DNA from: Paracoccus isoporae
Lineage (GTDB): Bacteria; Pseudomonadota; Alphaproteobacteria; Rhodobacterales; Rhodobacteraceae
Assembly (NCBI RefSeq): GCF_900101865.1
Contig: NZ_FNAH01000009.1
Location: 1 to 64,000, forward strand
Length of the DNA stretch: 64,000 nucleotides
Direction: 5' to 3'
Under the pieces are notes generated by a model. That model did no database searches. It had not been told where the DNA came from and saw nothing but the letters and a program-made list of their open reading frames with translations. How positions within the stretch are numbered: the first letter of the stretch is position 1; each line of letters starts with the position of its first letter. Positions 46,526-55,577 of the stretch are shown here, piece after piece. The position numbers and the translations under genes were made by a program.

Positions 46526-48154
46526 TTACTCGATCAGTTCCATCTCCTCGGGCCAACTCATCGAGATGTCCAGCCTGATCTCCTGCGTCTCGCCCGCGGG
46601 CAAATCCAGATCCCAGACCAGCAGGCCGCGCCGCCCCTCCGGGTCGGTTTCGCCGGGCGGGATGCTGGCCTGCCAATCGATCTTGAGATCGGTCTGTTCG
46701 GAGACCGGCACCCGGTCGATCAGCCGCAGATCGTATTCCCGGCCGGTCAGGTTGCGCGCCGTCAGCAGCACCGATTCAGCCAGCCCGGAGGAGCGGCGGA
46801 TCACCCCTCGCCCGCCGCTCTCGCGGTCGGGCACGCGGCGTTCCAGAACGATGCCGTCAATGGCACCAAAGCCCAGCTTCATGTCGTCGCCCGCCGCGGT
46901 CAGTGGCAGGTCGCCTTGCCCGACCATCGCGCCATCGGCGTAAAGCGTGACCGGGCCGGGCAGGATCACCTCGTCGAGCGCATTCTCGCTGTCCACCACC
47001 AGATAAGCGCTTGAATCCCGCGCCGGGACCGCCTCCGCTACCAGAGCCTCCACCGGCAGATCGCGCCGGTCGAGCACCAGCCGCAGCGCGTCAACCCCGT
47101 CGCGCAGATCGACCGGCGCGTCATAGCGATAGATCGCAGTCGCCCCCAGATGGTCCAGCTTCGCCGTCTCAGGCACCGGCATGGGCATCGCCATGTCCGA
47201 CGCAGCCGCCCCGGCCATCGCCATCTCCGCCTGCGGCATGGCGCGTGCGGAGAAGACGGGGTCCGCGGGGTCGATGATGCGCACATGGCGGGGATGCAGT
47301 TCGCTGGGCGCCGATTGCCCGGACGGCCGCGCCGTCGACAGGATCACCGAGACATCGTCCCAGTCCTCGCCGCTGGCCTGATGCAGCATCAGCCCGCGTT
47401 CCAGCGTCAGGCGGCGCGCGGGCTGATCGAGCCGCAGATCATAGACCGGCTCCCATCCGGCCTGATCGACCTCGGCCGTGATGCGGAAGCGGGCGGGCCC
47501 GCCCTGCCCCTCCACCGCCATGACCAGCGTGCTGCGCGGCGTCTGCTCGGGCTGTTGCAGCGCGTCGAGCCGCGCGCGTGCGCGATCGAGCGCCTGCACA
47601 TCGGCCTCGCGCCCCTGGGCTGCGGCCTGGGCGCGGGTCTCAGCGGCGATCGCGTCGCGCCGCGCCGCCAGCATCCGCGCGCCCACCGTATCGGCCAGGG
47701 CGGCCACGTCGCCTTCGGCGGCGCTGTCGGACTGGGCCAGCCCGCGCAGGAAGCCGATCAGATCCTCCGCCGCCTCGGCCTCGGCCCGGATCGCCGCCAC
47801 CCGCGCATCGCGTTCGCGCAGCGCGCGTTCCAGCCGCGCTACCTCGTCGCGCGCCTCCTGCACCGACGCGCTGTCCGGCGCCGTTCCGGGCAGCGCGCGG
47901 CCGCGCTGCAGGCTGACCGCCCCCAGCCGCGCGCCATCTGCGGTGATGCGCAGGCTGTCGGGCCGGATACCGTCGGGCAGTCCGGGTATGACGATCTCAT
48001 GGCTGCCTTGCGGCAGGTCAGTCTGGGCCAGGCGCGTCACGCTCGCCCCCTGCGGATAGAGCGTGGCCTCCCGCACCGGCGCGGACAGTTCCATGCGCTC
48101 CGCCAGCACGGGTGAGGCGGTCAGCCCGGTGAGCACGAGAATGGCAAGCCGCAT
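46526..48154 (-). CDS. Exported DUF4140-DUF4139 protein (mucoidy inhibitor A-like)
   Basis: A 542-residue secreted or periplasmic protein. A signal peptide (about 1-18) is followed by a DUF4140 domain (about 25-120: V-R-E-A-T-L-Y-P-Q-G-A-S-V-T-R), a coiled coil (about 95-205) and a DUF4139 beta-rich domain (about 220-535: Y-D-L-R-L-D, L-S-T-A-R-P). Family members are poorly characterised; the mucoidy link comes from Pseudomonas-like relatives. GGAGGAAA stands before ATG 48154. It is monocistronic and convergent with the acyltransferase gene. Confidence 0.87.
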   Translation of the reverse strand: MRLAILVLTGLTASPVLAERMELSAPVREATLYPQGASVTRLAQTDLPQGSHEIVIPGLPDGIRPDSLRITADGARLGAVSLQRGRALPGTAPDSASVQEARDEVARLERALRERDARVAAIRAEAEAAEDLIGFLRGLAQSDSAAEGDVAALADTVGARMLAARRDAIAAETRAQAAAQGREADVQALDRARARLDALQQPEQTPRSTLVMAVEGQGGPARFRITAEVDQAGWEPVYDLRLDQPARRLTLERGLMLHQASGEDWDDVSVILSTARPSGQSAPSELHPRHVRIIDPADPVFSARAMPQAEMAMAGAAASDMAMPMPVPETAKLDHLGATAIYRYDAPVDLRDGVDALRLVLDRRDLPVEALVAEAVPARDSSAYLVVDSENALDEVILPGPVTLYADGAMVGQGDLPLTAAGDDMKLGFGAIDGIVLERRVPDRESGGRGVIRRSSGLAESVLLTARNLTGREYDLRLIDRVPVSEQTDLKIDWQASIPPGETDPEGRRGLLVWDLDLPAGETQEIRLDISMSWPEEMELIE

Positions 48155-48275
48155 GATTTTCCTCCGCTTTTGACGGAAGCATGCCGTGCGCAAGCCGGGT
48201 CTGGCAATTGACGAGCGGCCACGCGCGGTCACGTCACCGTGTGCGCCGCCCCGCGCGCAGCACCGGAGCCAGATG

Positions 48276-50408
48276 TCAGCCCCGGTCGCTTTCCTTGTCG
48301 GTTTCGGTCGGCCGCGCCGTGTCTTCGGCCCCTTCGCCGTTGTCGGTGCCGCCGAAATAGGCGCCGCGGTCCCGGGCCATCTCGCTGCCATGCCCGTTCC
48401 CGGCCTCGGCCTCGGCCTCGGAGCCGCCATCGTCATCGGGTTCCGCGCCGGTCTCGTCCAGCACTTCGTCATCGGAGGCATCGGCGGGGTCGCGCGCCGT
48501 CTCCGCGCTCTGGCTGCCGGAGCCCGCGCCCTTGCGGACCGCCTCGGCCTCCTCGCGCGCCTGCTGGCGTTCTTTGGACACGTCGTTGGATTCGCGGCGG
48601 ATCTTTTCGGCGATCTCGGGCGGGATCAGCGAGATGATTCGCATCTCCGGCGCGCCCTCGATCTCCTCGTCGCGGCCGACGAAGCGGACCGTGTTGTCCT
48701 CGACGATGGCCAGCGGGATCGCGCCCTCGCGCAATTCCTTCCAGTCGTCATAGGTGTATTCCTCGGTCAGCCGCGTGGTGCGGAAAATCCAGCCCTCGGC
48801 CAGCAGTTCCAGATATTGCGCCAGCGTCCGGCCGCCATTGATGCCCTGCCCGCCAAGCTGGTTGGGCAGGGAATGGCGGGCGCGGTCTTCCTTGGCGCGC
48901 GAGATCTGCCAGATCGAATCGCGGCCGAATTCCGGTGCAAGGTCGGTCGCCACCAGCGTGTTGTAGGCGTCGTTGTCCGACGCGGCGAGGATGGTGGAAT
49001 AGGAGATGAACTCCACCCCGTGATCCGCCGCCTCCGACAGGATGTCGCCGTAATAGGTCGGCACCCCGCCCTCGCGCGCCGAGCGCAGCATGCCGCGATT
49101 GGGATCGGTGATCAGCACCTTCACATCGGCGTTGATGAGCGCCGTGGCCAGCCCGGTGGAGAAGGCCGAGCCGCCGACCACGATCATGCCGGGCGTCTCG
49201 CCCGAGCTGAGTTCGAGTTTCTGCGCCAGCGGCTTCAGGCTGAACCCGTGCAGCACCACCGTGCTGAGCACCAGCACGAAGGCCAGCGGCTGCAGCACCG
49301 CGCCGTCCGAGACGCCCTCGGCCACCAGCCGTTCCGCAAAGATGCCGGAGATCGCCAGCAGCACCACCCCGCGCGGCCCGGTGAAGGCCACCAGCAGCCG
49401 TTCCTTCCACGGGATCGGCGTGCCGGCCAGCGAGGCCATGACGGTGGCCGGGCGCACCAGCAGGATCACCGCCACGATGAACAGCGCACTGCGCCAGTTC
49501 AGCAGGCCCAGCATCTCGAAATTCACGCCCGCCGCCAGCAGAATGAACACCCCCGACAGAAGCAGCGTCGTCGCCTGCTCCTTGAAGCGGTAGATCTCGG
49601 CATAGGAGGGCAGGTTGGCGTTTGCGATGATCAGCCCCATCACCGTGACCGCCAGCAGCCCGGATTCGTGCAGCACCATGTTCGCCATGGCAAACGCCGC
49701 CAGCACCAGAACGAACAGCAGTGGCACCTTCATGTATTCCGGCACCAGCGATTCCCGGAACGCCTTGACCACCGCCATGGCCGCCGCAAAGCCCACCAGG
49801 CAGGCGAAGACCACGCCCGACACCACGGTCCAGATCGCATCGGCGGCGCTCAGCTCCTGCTGGCGGACGAGGACCACCTCAAGTGCTATGACCGCAACGA
49901 GCGCGCCCACCGCGTCATTCACGATGCCTTCCCATTGCAGAAGCTGGGCGGGGCGGTTGAACAGCCGAGCGGTGCGCAGCAGCGGGGCAATCACAGTCGG
50001 GCCGGTCACGATCATCACGCCGCCGAACACGATTGCCGACTGCCAGCTCAGCCCGGCGATATATGCGAGCGCCAGCGAGGACAGCAGCCAGCCGAGCGGC
50101 GCGCCGATCAGCACCAGACGGCGCACGCCCGGTGCGGCATCGGCCAGTTGCTTGAAGTTCAGCGTCAGCCCGCCCTCGAACAGGATCACCGCCACGGCCA
50201 GCGAGATCATCGGGCTGACCAGATCGCCGATATCGCGTTCGGGGATGAAGATGCCGGTGAACGGCCCCAGGATCAGCCCGGCCAGCAACAGCACCACGAT
50301 GCCCGGCAGCCGGAACTTCCACGCCAGCCATTGCGCGCCGACGCCCACGACGCCCACGAGCGCGAATGCCTCGACCGGGCCCAACCCGCCGGATATCTCT
50401 GTTGCCAT
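48276..50408 (-). CDS. Cation:proton antiporter (CPA family) with cytoplasmic Rossmann domain
   Basis: A 710-residue protein. Twelve or so membrane segments (about 15-400) carry the CPA exchanger motifs L-F-E-G-G-L-T-L-N-F and W-E-G-I-V-N-D-A-V-G. A TrkA-N/Rossmann-like domain follows (about 415-540: M-I-V-V-G-G-S-A-F-S), then an acidic, low-complexity tail (about 625-710). It exchanges Na+ or K+ for H+; the nucleotide domain suggests gating by NAD(H). ATG 50408 has GGGGGA at seven bases; ATG 50414 is possible. Confidence 0.9.
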   Translation of the reverse strand: MATEISGGLGPVEAFALVGVVGVGAQWLAWKFRLPGIVVLLLAGLILGPFTGIFIPERDIGDLVSPMISLAVAVILFEGGLTLNFKQLADAAPGVRRLVLIGAPLGWLLSSLALAYIAGLSWQSAIVFGGVMIVTGPTVIAPLLRTARLFNRPAQLLQWEGIVNDAVGALVAVIALEVVLVRQQELSAADAIWTVVSGVVFACLVGFAAAMAVVKAFRESLVPEYMKVPLLFVLVLAAFAMANMVLHESGLLAVTVMGLIIANANLPSYAEIYRFKEQATTLLLSGVFILLAAGVNFEMLGLLNWRSALFIVAVILLVRPATVMASLAGTPIPWKERLLVAFTGPRGVVLLAISGIFAERLVAEGVSDGAVLQPLAFVLVLSTVVLHGFSLKPLAQKLELSSGETPGMIVVGGSAFSTGLATALINADVKVLITDPNRGMLRSAREGGVPTYYGDILSEAADHGVEFISYSTILAASDNDAYNTLVATDLAPEFGRDSIWQISRAKEDRARHSLPNQLGGQGINGGRTLAQYLELLAEGWIFRTTRLTEEYTYDDWKELREGAIPLAIVEDNTVRFVGRDEEIEGAPEMRIISLIPPEIAEKIRRESNDVSKERQQAREEAEAVRKGAGSGSQSAETARDPADASDDEVLDETGAEPDDDGGSEAEAEAGNGHGSEMARDRGAYFGGTDNGEGAEDTARPTETDKESDRG

Positions 50409-50499
50409 CTGCATGTCCCCCGATTTTCTGCGGCGCAACCGCCAAACCTGCGATTCTGTTCCAGAGATGTCGCAGCGACGGCCCGATTTTCTGCCAATA

Positions 50500-50528
50500 T
50501 TGACGACCGACGCCTATTCGGCTAGGGC
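50500..50528 (+). promoter_or_regulatory. Predicted promoter of the DEAD-box helicase gene
   Basis: TTGACG (50500-50505) and TAGGGC (50523-50528) stand 17 bases apart, giving a leader of about 85 bases with a T-rich stretch. The -10 match is weak. Confidence 0.35.
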
Positions 50529-50618
50529 AAACCTGTCCGCATCCGGCGGGCAGACGAGGGGCGTGAAATTGCGTCCCATTTTTTCATCTGTGCCGAACAG
50601 CGCAGCGTATGGACGCGA

Positions 50619-52862
50619 ATGACAAAGTTTTCCGACCTCAAGCTCGACCCGAAAGTCCTCAAGGCGATTGCCGAAGCGGGCTATGACAATCCCACTCCGA
50701 TTCAGGCGGGCGCCATCCCCGTGGCGCTTGAAGGCCGCGACGTGCTGGGTATTGCCCAGACCGGCACCGGCAAGACCGCCAGCTTCACCCTGCCGATGAT
50801 CACGCGGCTGTCGCGGGGCCGGGCGCGGGCGCGGATGCCGCGGTCGCTGGTGCTGTGCCCGACGCGGGAACTGGCCGCCCAGGTGGCCGAGAATTTCGAC
50901 ATCTACGCCAAGCATACCCGGCTGACCAAGGCGCTGCTGATCGGCGGCGTCTCCTTCGGTGAACAGGACAAGCTGATCGACCGCGGCGTCGATGTGCTGA
51001 TCGCGACGCCGGGACGGCTGCTGGATCATTTCGAGCGCGGCAAGCTGCTGCTCACCGGGGTCGAGGTGATGGTCGTGGACGAGGCCGACCGGATGCTGGA
51101 TATGGGCTTCATCCCCGATATCGAGCGCATCTTCCAGCTCACCCCCTTCACCCGCCAGACGCTGTTCTTCAGTGCCACAATGGCGCCCGAGATCGAGCGG
51201 ATCACCAACACCTTCCTGCACTCGCCCGAGCGGATCGAGGTGGCGCGCCAGGCCACGACGTCCGAAACCATCACCCAGAAGCTGGTGGAGATCACCCCCA
51301 CCCGCCGCGACCAGACCGCCAAGCAGAAGCGCGAGTTGCTGCGTGCGCTGATCGAGGCCGAGGGCGAGGGGCTGAAAAACGCCATCATCTTCTGCAACCG
51401 CAAGACCGAAGTCGATATCGTGGCCAAGTCGCTGAAGAAGCACGGGCTGGACGCGGCCCCGATCCACGGCGATCTGGATCAGTCGCAGCGCACCCGCACG
51501 CTGGAATCCTTCCGCGACGGCTCGCTGCGCTTCCTGGTGGCGTCCGACGTGGCCGCACGGGGGCTGGACATTCCGGCGGTGAGCCATGTGTTCAATTTCG
51601 ACCTGCCCTCTCATGCCGAGGATTACGTCCACCGGATCGGGCGCACCGGCCGCGCCGGGCGGCAGGGCACGGCCTATTCCATCGCCACGCCCGCGGATGA
51701 GAAATATCTCTCCGGCATCGAGAACCTGGTGAAGCACGCCCTGCCGCGGATGGACCCGCCGGACGGGTTCTCGCTCTCGGAGAACGCCCGCTCGGCCCCG
51801 CGCGGCAATGACCGTGACGCGAAGGGCGGCCGGTCGCGCAGCCGCAGCCGCCGGGGCGAGCGCGCGGCGCAGGACAGCGGCCCCGATGCCAATGTGAGCA
51901 ATGCGACCGCCGAGCCCGCGCGGCCGGCCGACGACACCGCCCCCCCCGCGCGCGAGGAGCGTCGCCATGATCGTGGCGGCCGGGGCGAGCGGCAGGAGGA
52001 TCGCCGCGGCGACAACCGCGCCGAGAGCCGGGGCGACAACCGCAGATCCGGCCGCGGCGACAATCGCCGCCGCGATCACGGTCCCGCCGTGACCGGAATG
52101 GGCGATCACGTCCCGGAATTCCTCAAGCAGAGCTTCTCCGTCGCGCTTGCCGCAACCGAGGCGGCGATCGACCGCGCCGACAGCACCGATGACGCGCCGC
52201 AGCAATCGGGTGCGGATGGCGAGACGGGCGGCGACAATTCGGGCCCGAAACCCCGCGCGCGCCGCAGCAGAAGCCGCAAGGCGGACTCGGTGTCGCCGGA
52301 TCAGGCGGCGACGCCTGCGGATGGCGCCGAGGGCGAATCGGGCAAGGCGCCGAGCGAGGCAGAGGCCGCTGAAGCGGCCCAGCCCGAGGAAAAGAAACCC
52401 GCCCGGCGTCGGCGCAGCAAGAAGGCCGAAGCCGAGGCAGCGCAAGCGGAGGACGCGGCCCCCGCCGACACGCCGGCCGACCCCGCCGAGGAGCAGCCGA
52501 AACCCGCCAAGCGCCCGCGCCGCAGCAGCCGCGCCAAGGCCAAGGAGGCCGAAGCGGCGGGCGAGGACGGCAGCGCAGCCGAGACCGAGGCCGGAGCGGA
52601 TCAGCCCGAGGCGGAACCCAAGCCAAAGCGCAGCCGCGCCCCGCGCAAGAAGCCTGCGGCCAAGACGGACGAGGCTGCGGCAGAGACCAAAGCAGACAGC
52701 GATGAGGCGGCCGATGCTGCGCCCAAGCCGCGCCGTCGCGCCGCCACCACGCGTAGCCGCAAGAAGCCCGCGGCCGACGACGCCGGGGCGGACAGCACGG
52801 CCGGCGATGGCGCGGCACAGCCGGCCGGTGACGGGGGCGACCCCGGTTCCACGGACGGCTGA
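50619..52862 (+). CDS. DEAD-box ATP-dependent RNA helicase, RhlE-like, with long disordered tail
   Basis: A 747-residue RNA helicase. The core (about 1-380) has all motifs: Q-motif, A-Q-T-G-T-G-K-T, P-T-R-E-L-A, D-E-A-D, S-A-T, and H-R-I-G-R-T-G-R. The remaining half is low complexity. There is an Arg/Gly/Asp-rich part (about 400-500) and then an Ala/Glu/Lys part with repeated R-R-S-R-K, R-R-R-S-K-K, R-R-S-S-R-A-K patches (about 540-747). Such tails bind RNA and can drive condensates. It probably acts in RNA decay, ribosome assembly or cold adaptation. Confidence 0.93.
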   Translation: MTKFSDLKLDPKVLKAIAEAGYDNPTPIQAGAIPVALEGRDVLGIAQTGTGKTASFTLPMITRLSRGRARARMPRSLVLCPTRELAAQVAENFDIYAKHTRLTKALLIGGVSFGEQDKLIDRGVDVLIATPGRLLDHFERGKLLLTGVEVMVVDEADRMLDMGFIPDIERIFQLTPFTRQTLFFSATMAPEIERITNTFLHSPERIEVARQATTSETITQKLVEITPTRRDQTAKQKRELLRALIEAEGEGLKNAIIFCNRKTEVDIVAKSLKKHGLDAAPIHGDLDQSQRTRTLESFRDGSLRFLVASDVAARGLDIPAVSHVFNFDLPSHAEDYVHRIGRTGRAGRQGTAYSIATPADEKYLSGIENLVKHALPRMDPPDGFSLSENARSAPRGNDRDAKGGRSRSRSRRGERAAQDSGPDANVSNATAEPARPADDTAPPAREERRHDRGGRGERQEDRRGDNRAESRGDNRRSGRGDNRRRDHGPAVTGMGDHVPEFLKQSFSVALAATEAAIDRADSTDDAPQQSGADGETGGDNSGPKPRARRSRSRKADSVSPDQAATPADGAEGESGKAPSEAEAAEAAQPEEKKPARRRRSKKAEAEAAQAEDAAPADTPADPAEEQPKPAKRPRRSSRAKAKEAEAAGEDGSAAETEAGADQPEAEPKPKRSRAPRKKPAAKTDEAAAETKADSDEAADAAPKPRRRAATTRSRKKPAADDAGADSTAGDGAAQPAGDGGDPGSTDG

Positions 52863-52871
52863 GCCCCCGGC

Positions 52872-54422
52872 ATGACGCCGCACCCAACGCCCCGCAGCGC
52901 CGGATCGCGCCGCCGGGCGCTGATATCCCTGGCTGCCGATCTGGCGCTCGGGCTGGCCGTGGCGTCCGGGCAGGCGCCGTGGGGGCTGTGGCCGCTCAGC
53001 CTCGTTGCGCTGTCCCTCATCCTGCTGCGCGGCGCGCATCAGCCGACTGCCCGCCAAGGCTTCCGGCAGTTTCTGGCCGCAGGCGCCGGGTATTTCGCCT
53101 TGTCGCTGAGCTGGATCGTCGAGCCGTTCCTGGTGCAGCCAGAGATCTATGGCTGGATGGCCCCCTTCGCGATTCTGCTGATGGCGCTCGGCGGGGCGCT
53201 GTTCTGGGCGCTGCCCTGCTGGGCGGCGCTGCGGATCGGCCCGCCCGAACCCGCTGTCCGGGCCGCCATGCTGGCCGCGGCGCTGCTTCTGTCGGACTGG
53301 CTGCGGGGCTGGATCTTCACCGGCTTTCCCTGGGCGCTGCTGGGTCACGTCTGGATCGAGACGCCGGTCGCACAGGCCGCGTCCGTCGTGGGCGCAATCG
53401 GGCTGAGCGCGATCAGCCTTTGCGCCGCCGCCCTGCCCGCTCTCTTGGCCGCCAACCGCCCGGCGGGCTGGCGCGGGCTGCTGCCCGGCGCGGCCGCCGC
53501 CCTGCTTCTGATCGCCGCGGTCTGGGCCGTCGGCAGTCTCCGCCTGTCCTCGCCTGCGGCGCAGGATGTGGCCGGCACCGGGAAGCTGCTGCGGCTGGTG
53601 CAGCCCAATGCCGAACAGGCGCTGAAATGGGACCCGGACTGGAACCAGGTCTTCTGGGACCGCCTGCTGACCGAAAGCGCCGCCAGCCCCGGCGCGCCCC
53701 GCCCCGACGCGGTGATCTGGCCCGAAACCGCCGTCAGCTTCCTGCTGAACCATGCCGGCGACGCCCTGCCGGTGCTGAGCGATGTCGCCGGTGCCCCGGT
53801 GCTGATGGGCATTCAGCGCGCCGAGCAGACGCGCTATTACAACTCGCTGGTCGAGATCGCCCCCGGCGGCGGCATCCGCAGCATCTATGACAAGTTCCAC
53901 CTCGTCCCCTTCGGCGAATACATGCCCTGGGGCGAGGCGCTGTCGCGCTTCGGCATCGGGGCCTTCGCGGCGCAGCAGGGTTTCGGCTATGTGCCCGGAC
54001 AGGGGCCCGACGTGCTGAGCCCGCAATCCCTGCCGCCCGTGCAGCCGCTGATCTGCTACGAGGCGATCTTCCCGCAGCATCTCAGGACGGTCGAGGGGGC
54101 GGAATGGCTGTTGCAGATCACCAATGACGCGTGGTTCGGCACCGTCTCCGGCCCGTATCAGCATCTCGCGCAGGCCCAGCTTCGCGCCATCGAATCGGGT
54201 CTGCCGCTGATGCGCGCCGCCAATACCGGCATCACCGCCGCCATCGATCCCTACGGGCGCATCACCGACAGCCTGCCGCTCGGTGCGGTGGGTCACATCG
54301 ACGCCGAGTTGCCCGCGCCGCTGCCGCGCACGGTCTGGATGCGGGTCGGGCCGCTGCCGGTGCTTTTCGCGGCGCTGATCGTGCTGGGCTTCGGCGCGCT
54401 GCGGCGTGTCCGCCGGGTCTGA
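52872..54422 (+). CDS. lnt: Apolipoprotein N-acyltransferase
   Basis: Inner-membrane enzyme that adds the third acyl chain to lipoproteins. The 516-residue protein has about seven membrane segments (to about 215) and a periplasmic nitrilase-like domain. The catalytic Glu lies in I-W-P-E-T-A, Lys in Y-D-K-F-H-L-V-P-F-G-E-Y and Cys in L-I-C-Y-E-A-I-F-P. A final membrane helix (about 490-510) closes it. It starts nine bases after the helicase stop, so the two are probably co-transcribed. Confidence 0.95.
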   Translation: MTPHPTPRSAGSRRRALISLAADLALGLAVASGQAPWGLWPLSLVALSLILLRGAHQPTARQGFRQFLAAGAGYFALSLSWIVEPFLVQPEIYGWMAPFAILLMALGGALFWALPCWAALRIGPPEPAVRAAMLAAALLLSDWLRGWIFTGFPWALLGHVWIETPVAQAASVVGAIGLSAISLCAAALPALLAANRPAGWRGLLPGAAAALLLIAAVWAVGSLRLSSPAAQDVAGTGKLLRLVQPNAEQALKWDPDWNQVFWDRLLTESAASPGAPRPDAVIWPETAVSFLLNHAGDALPVLSDVAGAPVLMGIQRAEQTRYYNSLVEIAPGGGIRSIYDKFHLVPFGEYMPWGEALSRFGIGAFAAQQGFGYVPGQGPDVLSPQSLPPVQPLICYEAIFPQHLRTVEGAEWLLQITNDAWFGTVSGPYQHLAQAQLRAIESGLPLMRAANTGITAAIDPYGRITDSLPLGAVGHIDAELPAPLPRTVWMRVGPLPVLFAALIVLGFGALRRVRRV

Positions 54423-54476
54423 ACCCGCATTTCCCGGCACCTCGCGATGCGACACGCACGGCAGCTTGCATGAAAA

Positions 54477-54497
54477 AACCGCGCCGGGGGCGCGGTT
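54477..54497 (-). terminator. Terminator of rpmG
   Basis: AACCGCGCC (54477-54485) pairs with GGCGCGGTT (54489-54497) around a three-base loop. On the minus strand the stem is followed by a T-run (54473-54478 on the plus strand is an A-run). It sits 28 bases past the rpmG stop. Confidence 0.8.
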
Positions 54498-54525
54498 CGT
54501 TCGGTGTCGGACAGGTCAGGCGATC

Positions 54526-54693
54526 TTACTTGATCTTGCCTTCCTTGTATTCGACATGCTTGCGCACAACCGGGTCGTATTTGTTGACCGTCATCTTTTC
54601 GGTCATGGTGCGGGCATTCTTCTTGGTGACATAGAAATGCCCGGTCCCGGCCGTCGAGTTCAGACGGATCTTGATCGTCGTCGGCTTCGCCAT
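54526..54693 (-). CDS. rpmG: 50S ribosomal protein L33
   Basis: A 55-residue large-subunit protein. It reads [20 protein letters not shown], then the basic C-terminus [10 protein letters not shown]. It lacks the zinc-binding cysteine pairs, so it is the C-minus form. AGGAGAA lies before the ATG. It has its own promoter (54752-54779) and terminator. Confidence 0.96.
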
Positions 54694-54751
54694 CGTGGTT
54701 CTCCTGCTGCGGCGGCGCCGAGCGGCCACCGTGGAAATTCGTGAAGCCCGC

Positions 54752-54779
54752 TATTTAGCGATCACCCGGCCCGTGTCAA
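54752..54779 (-). promoter_or_regulatory. Strong predicted promoter of rpmG
   Basis: On the minus strand a perfect TTGACA (54774-54779) and TAAATA (54752-54757) are separated by 16 bases. Transcription would start near 54745, about 50 bases before the ATG. Confidence 0.65.
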
Positions 54780-54828
54780 CCGCAAAACACGGCCAGACCG
54801 AGAATACCGGGCGGCCGGGCGGAGATGA

Positions 54829-55205
54829 CACGCGGATGGCCTGTAAGCCGGATTCTGTCCGGGGGTTGCCCCCCCTGGATGACCATTCCTCTGCGCAGCG
54901 CATTACTGCGTGCGTCAAGCTGCCTACCCGGACCGTCTGGCGCAAGGCGGCGCTGCCGTTGCCGGCACGAGGTCCCTATTCGGCATTGCTCCCGGTGGGG
55001 CTTGCCATGCGGGGTATGTTGCCAGCCCCCCGGTGGGCTCTTACCCCACCGTTTCACCCTTGCCCGGCCGCGTCGGCTGGGCGGTCTGTTCTCTGTGGCG
55101 CTTTCCCTGGGGTCGCCCCCGCCGGGCGTTACCCGGCACCGTTGCCTCATGGAGTCCGGACTTTCCTCGAAGGCGCACCCCCGCGGTCATCCGGCCATCC
55201 GCGTG
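54829..55205 (-). ncRNA. rnpB: RNase P RNA, bacterial type A
   Basis: The catalytic RNA of ribonuclease P, which matures tRNA 5' ends. On the minus strand the ends pair perfectly (CACGCGGATGGCC with GGCCATCCGCGTG), forming P1. The conserved GAGGAAAGTCCGG lies at 55156-55168. The 3' domain contains ACAGAATCCGGCTTACAGGCC, diagnostic of type A. The length of about 377 bases is normal. The small open frames across this segment are not genes. The 5' end coincides with the start predicted from the promoter at 55212-55239. Confidence 0.96.
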
Positions 55206-55211
55206 AGCGGG

Positions 55212-55239
55212 ATATGAGGGGTTTTCCGGGGTGGGTCAA
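55212..55239 (-). promoter_or_regulatory. Predicted promoter of rnpB
   Basis: On the minus strand TTGACC (55234-55239) and TCATAT (55212-55217) stand 16 bases apart. The expected start near 55205 matches the 5' end of the RNA. Confidence 0.65.
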
Positions 55240-55577
55240 GGGAGCGGGGCGGGCCGCATATTCTGAGCAGCGCCAGTGCACGGGGCGTACACAGTCTGTA
55301 CACCGGCCACAGGCCGGCCATACGCCGGACTTGCACCCGCAGGCGCGCTTCCGCCACGACATCGAAAGCGGTCGGGCTGAAGAGGGCGCAGAACGATCCG
55401 AATTGACGTCGTGTGAGCGGACTAAATCGGCCCTGTTGCCACGATAATAAATAGGGTCGACCCGGACTTATTTGTTCTATCATTGCAACGCGATCCTTGT
55501 TACGAGAGCTGCATAACTGAGCTTCAATCCTGTAGCGTGTTGAGCAGATTCGTTTATCTTGTTGTAAGGAAAAATGG
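55240..55577. other. Intergenic region at the left border of the AT-rich island
   Basis: No gene is seen here. The first part is GC-rich and has two small hairpins (GTACA-CAGTC-TGTAC and CCGGCC-ACA-GGCCGG) near 55290-55320. From about 55440 the sequence turns AT-rich and probably carries the promoter of the DUF616-FkbM gene. Confidence 0.5.

Noticed and set aside
50514..54455. 1313-residue open frame on the minus strand
   Set aside because: It spans the antisense of the DEAD helicase and lnt genes; low-complexity product, no start signal, no family match.
54671..55447. Open frames across the RNase P RNA gene
   Set aside because: The segment folds as RNase P RNA with paired ends and diagnostic conserved blocks, so the open frames are incidental.
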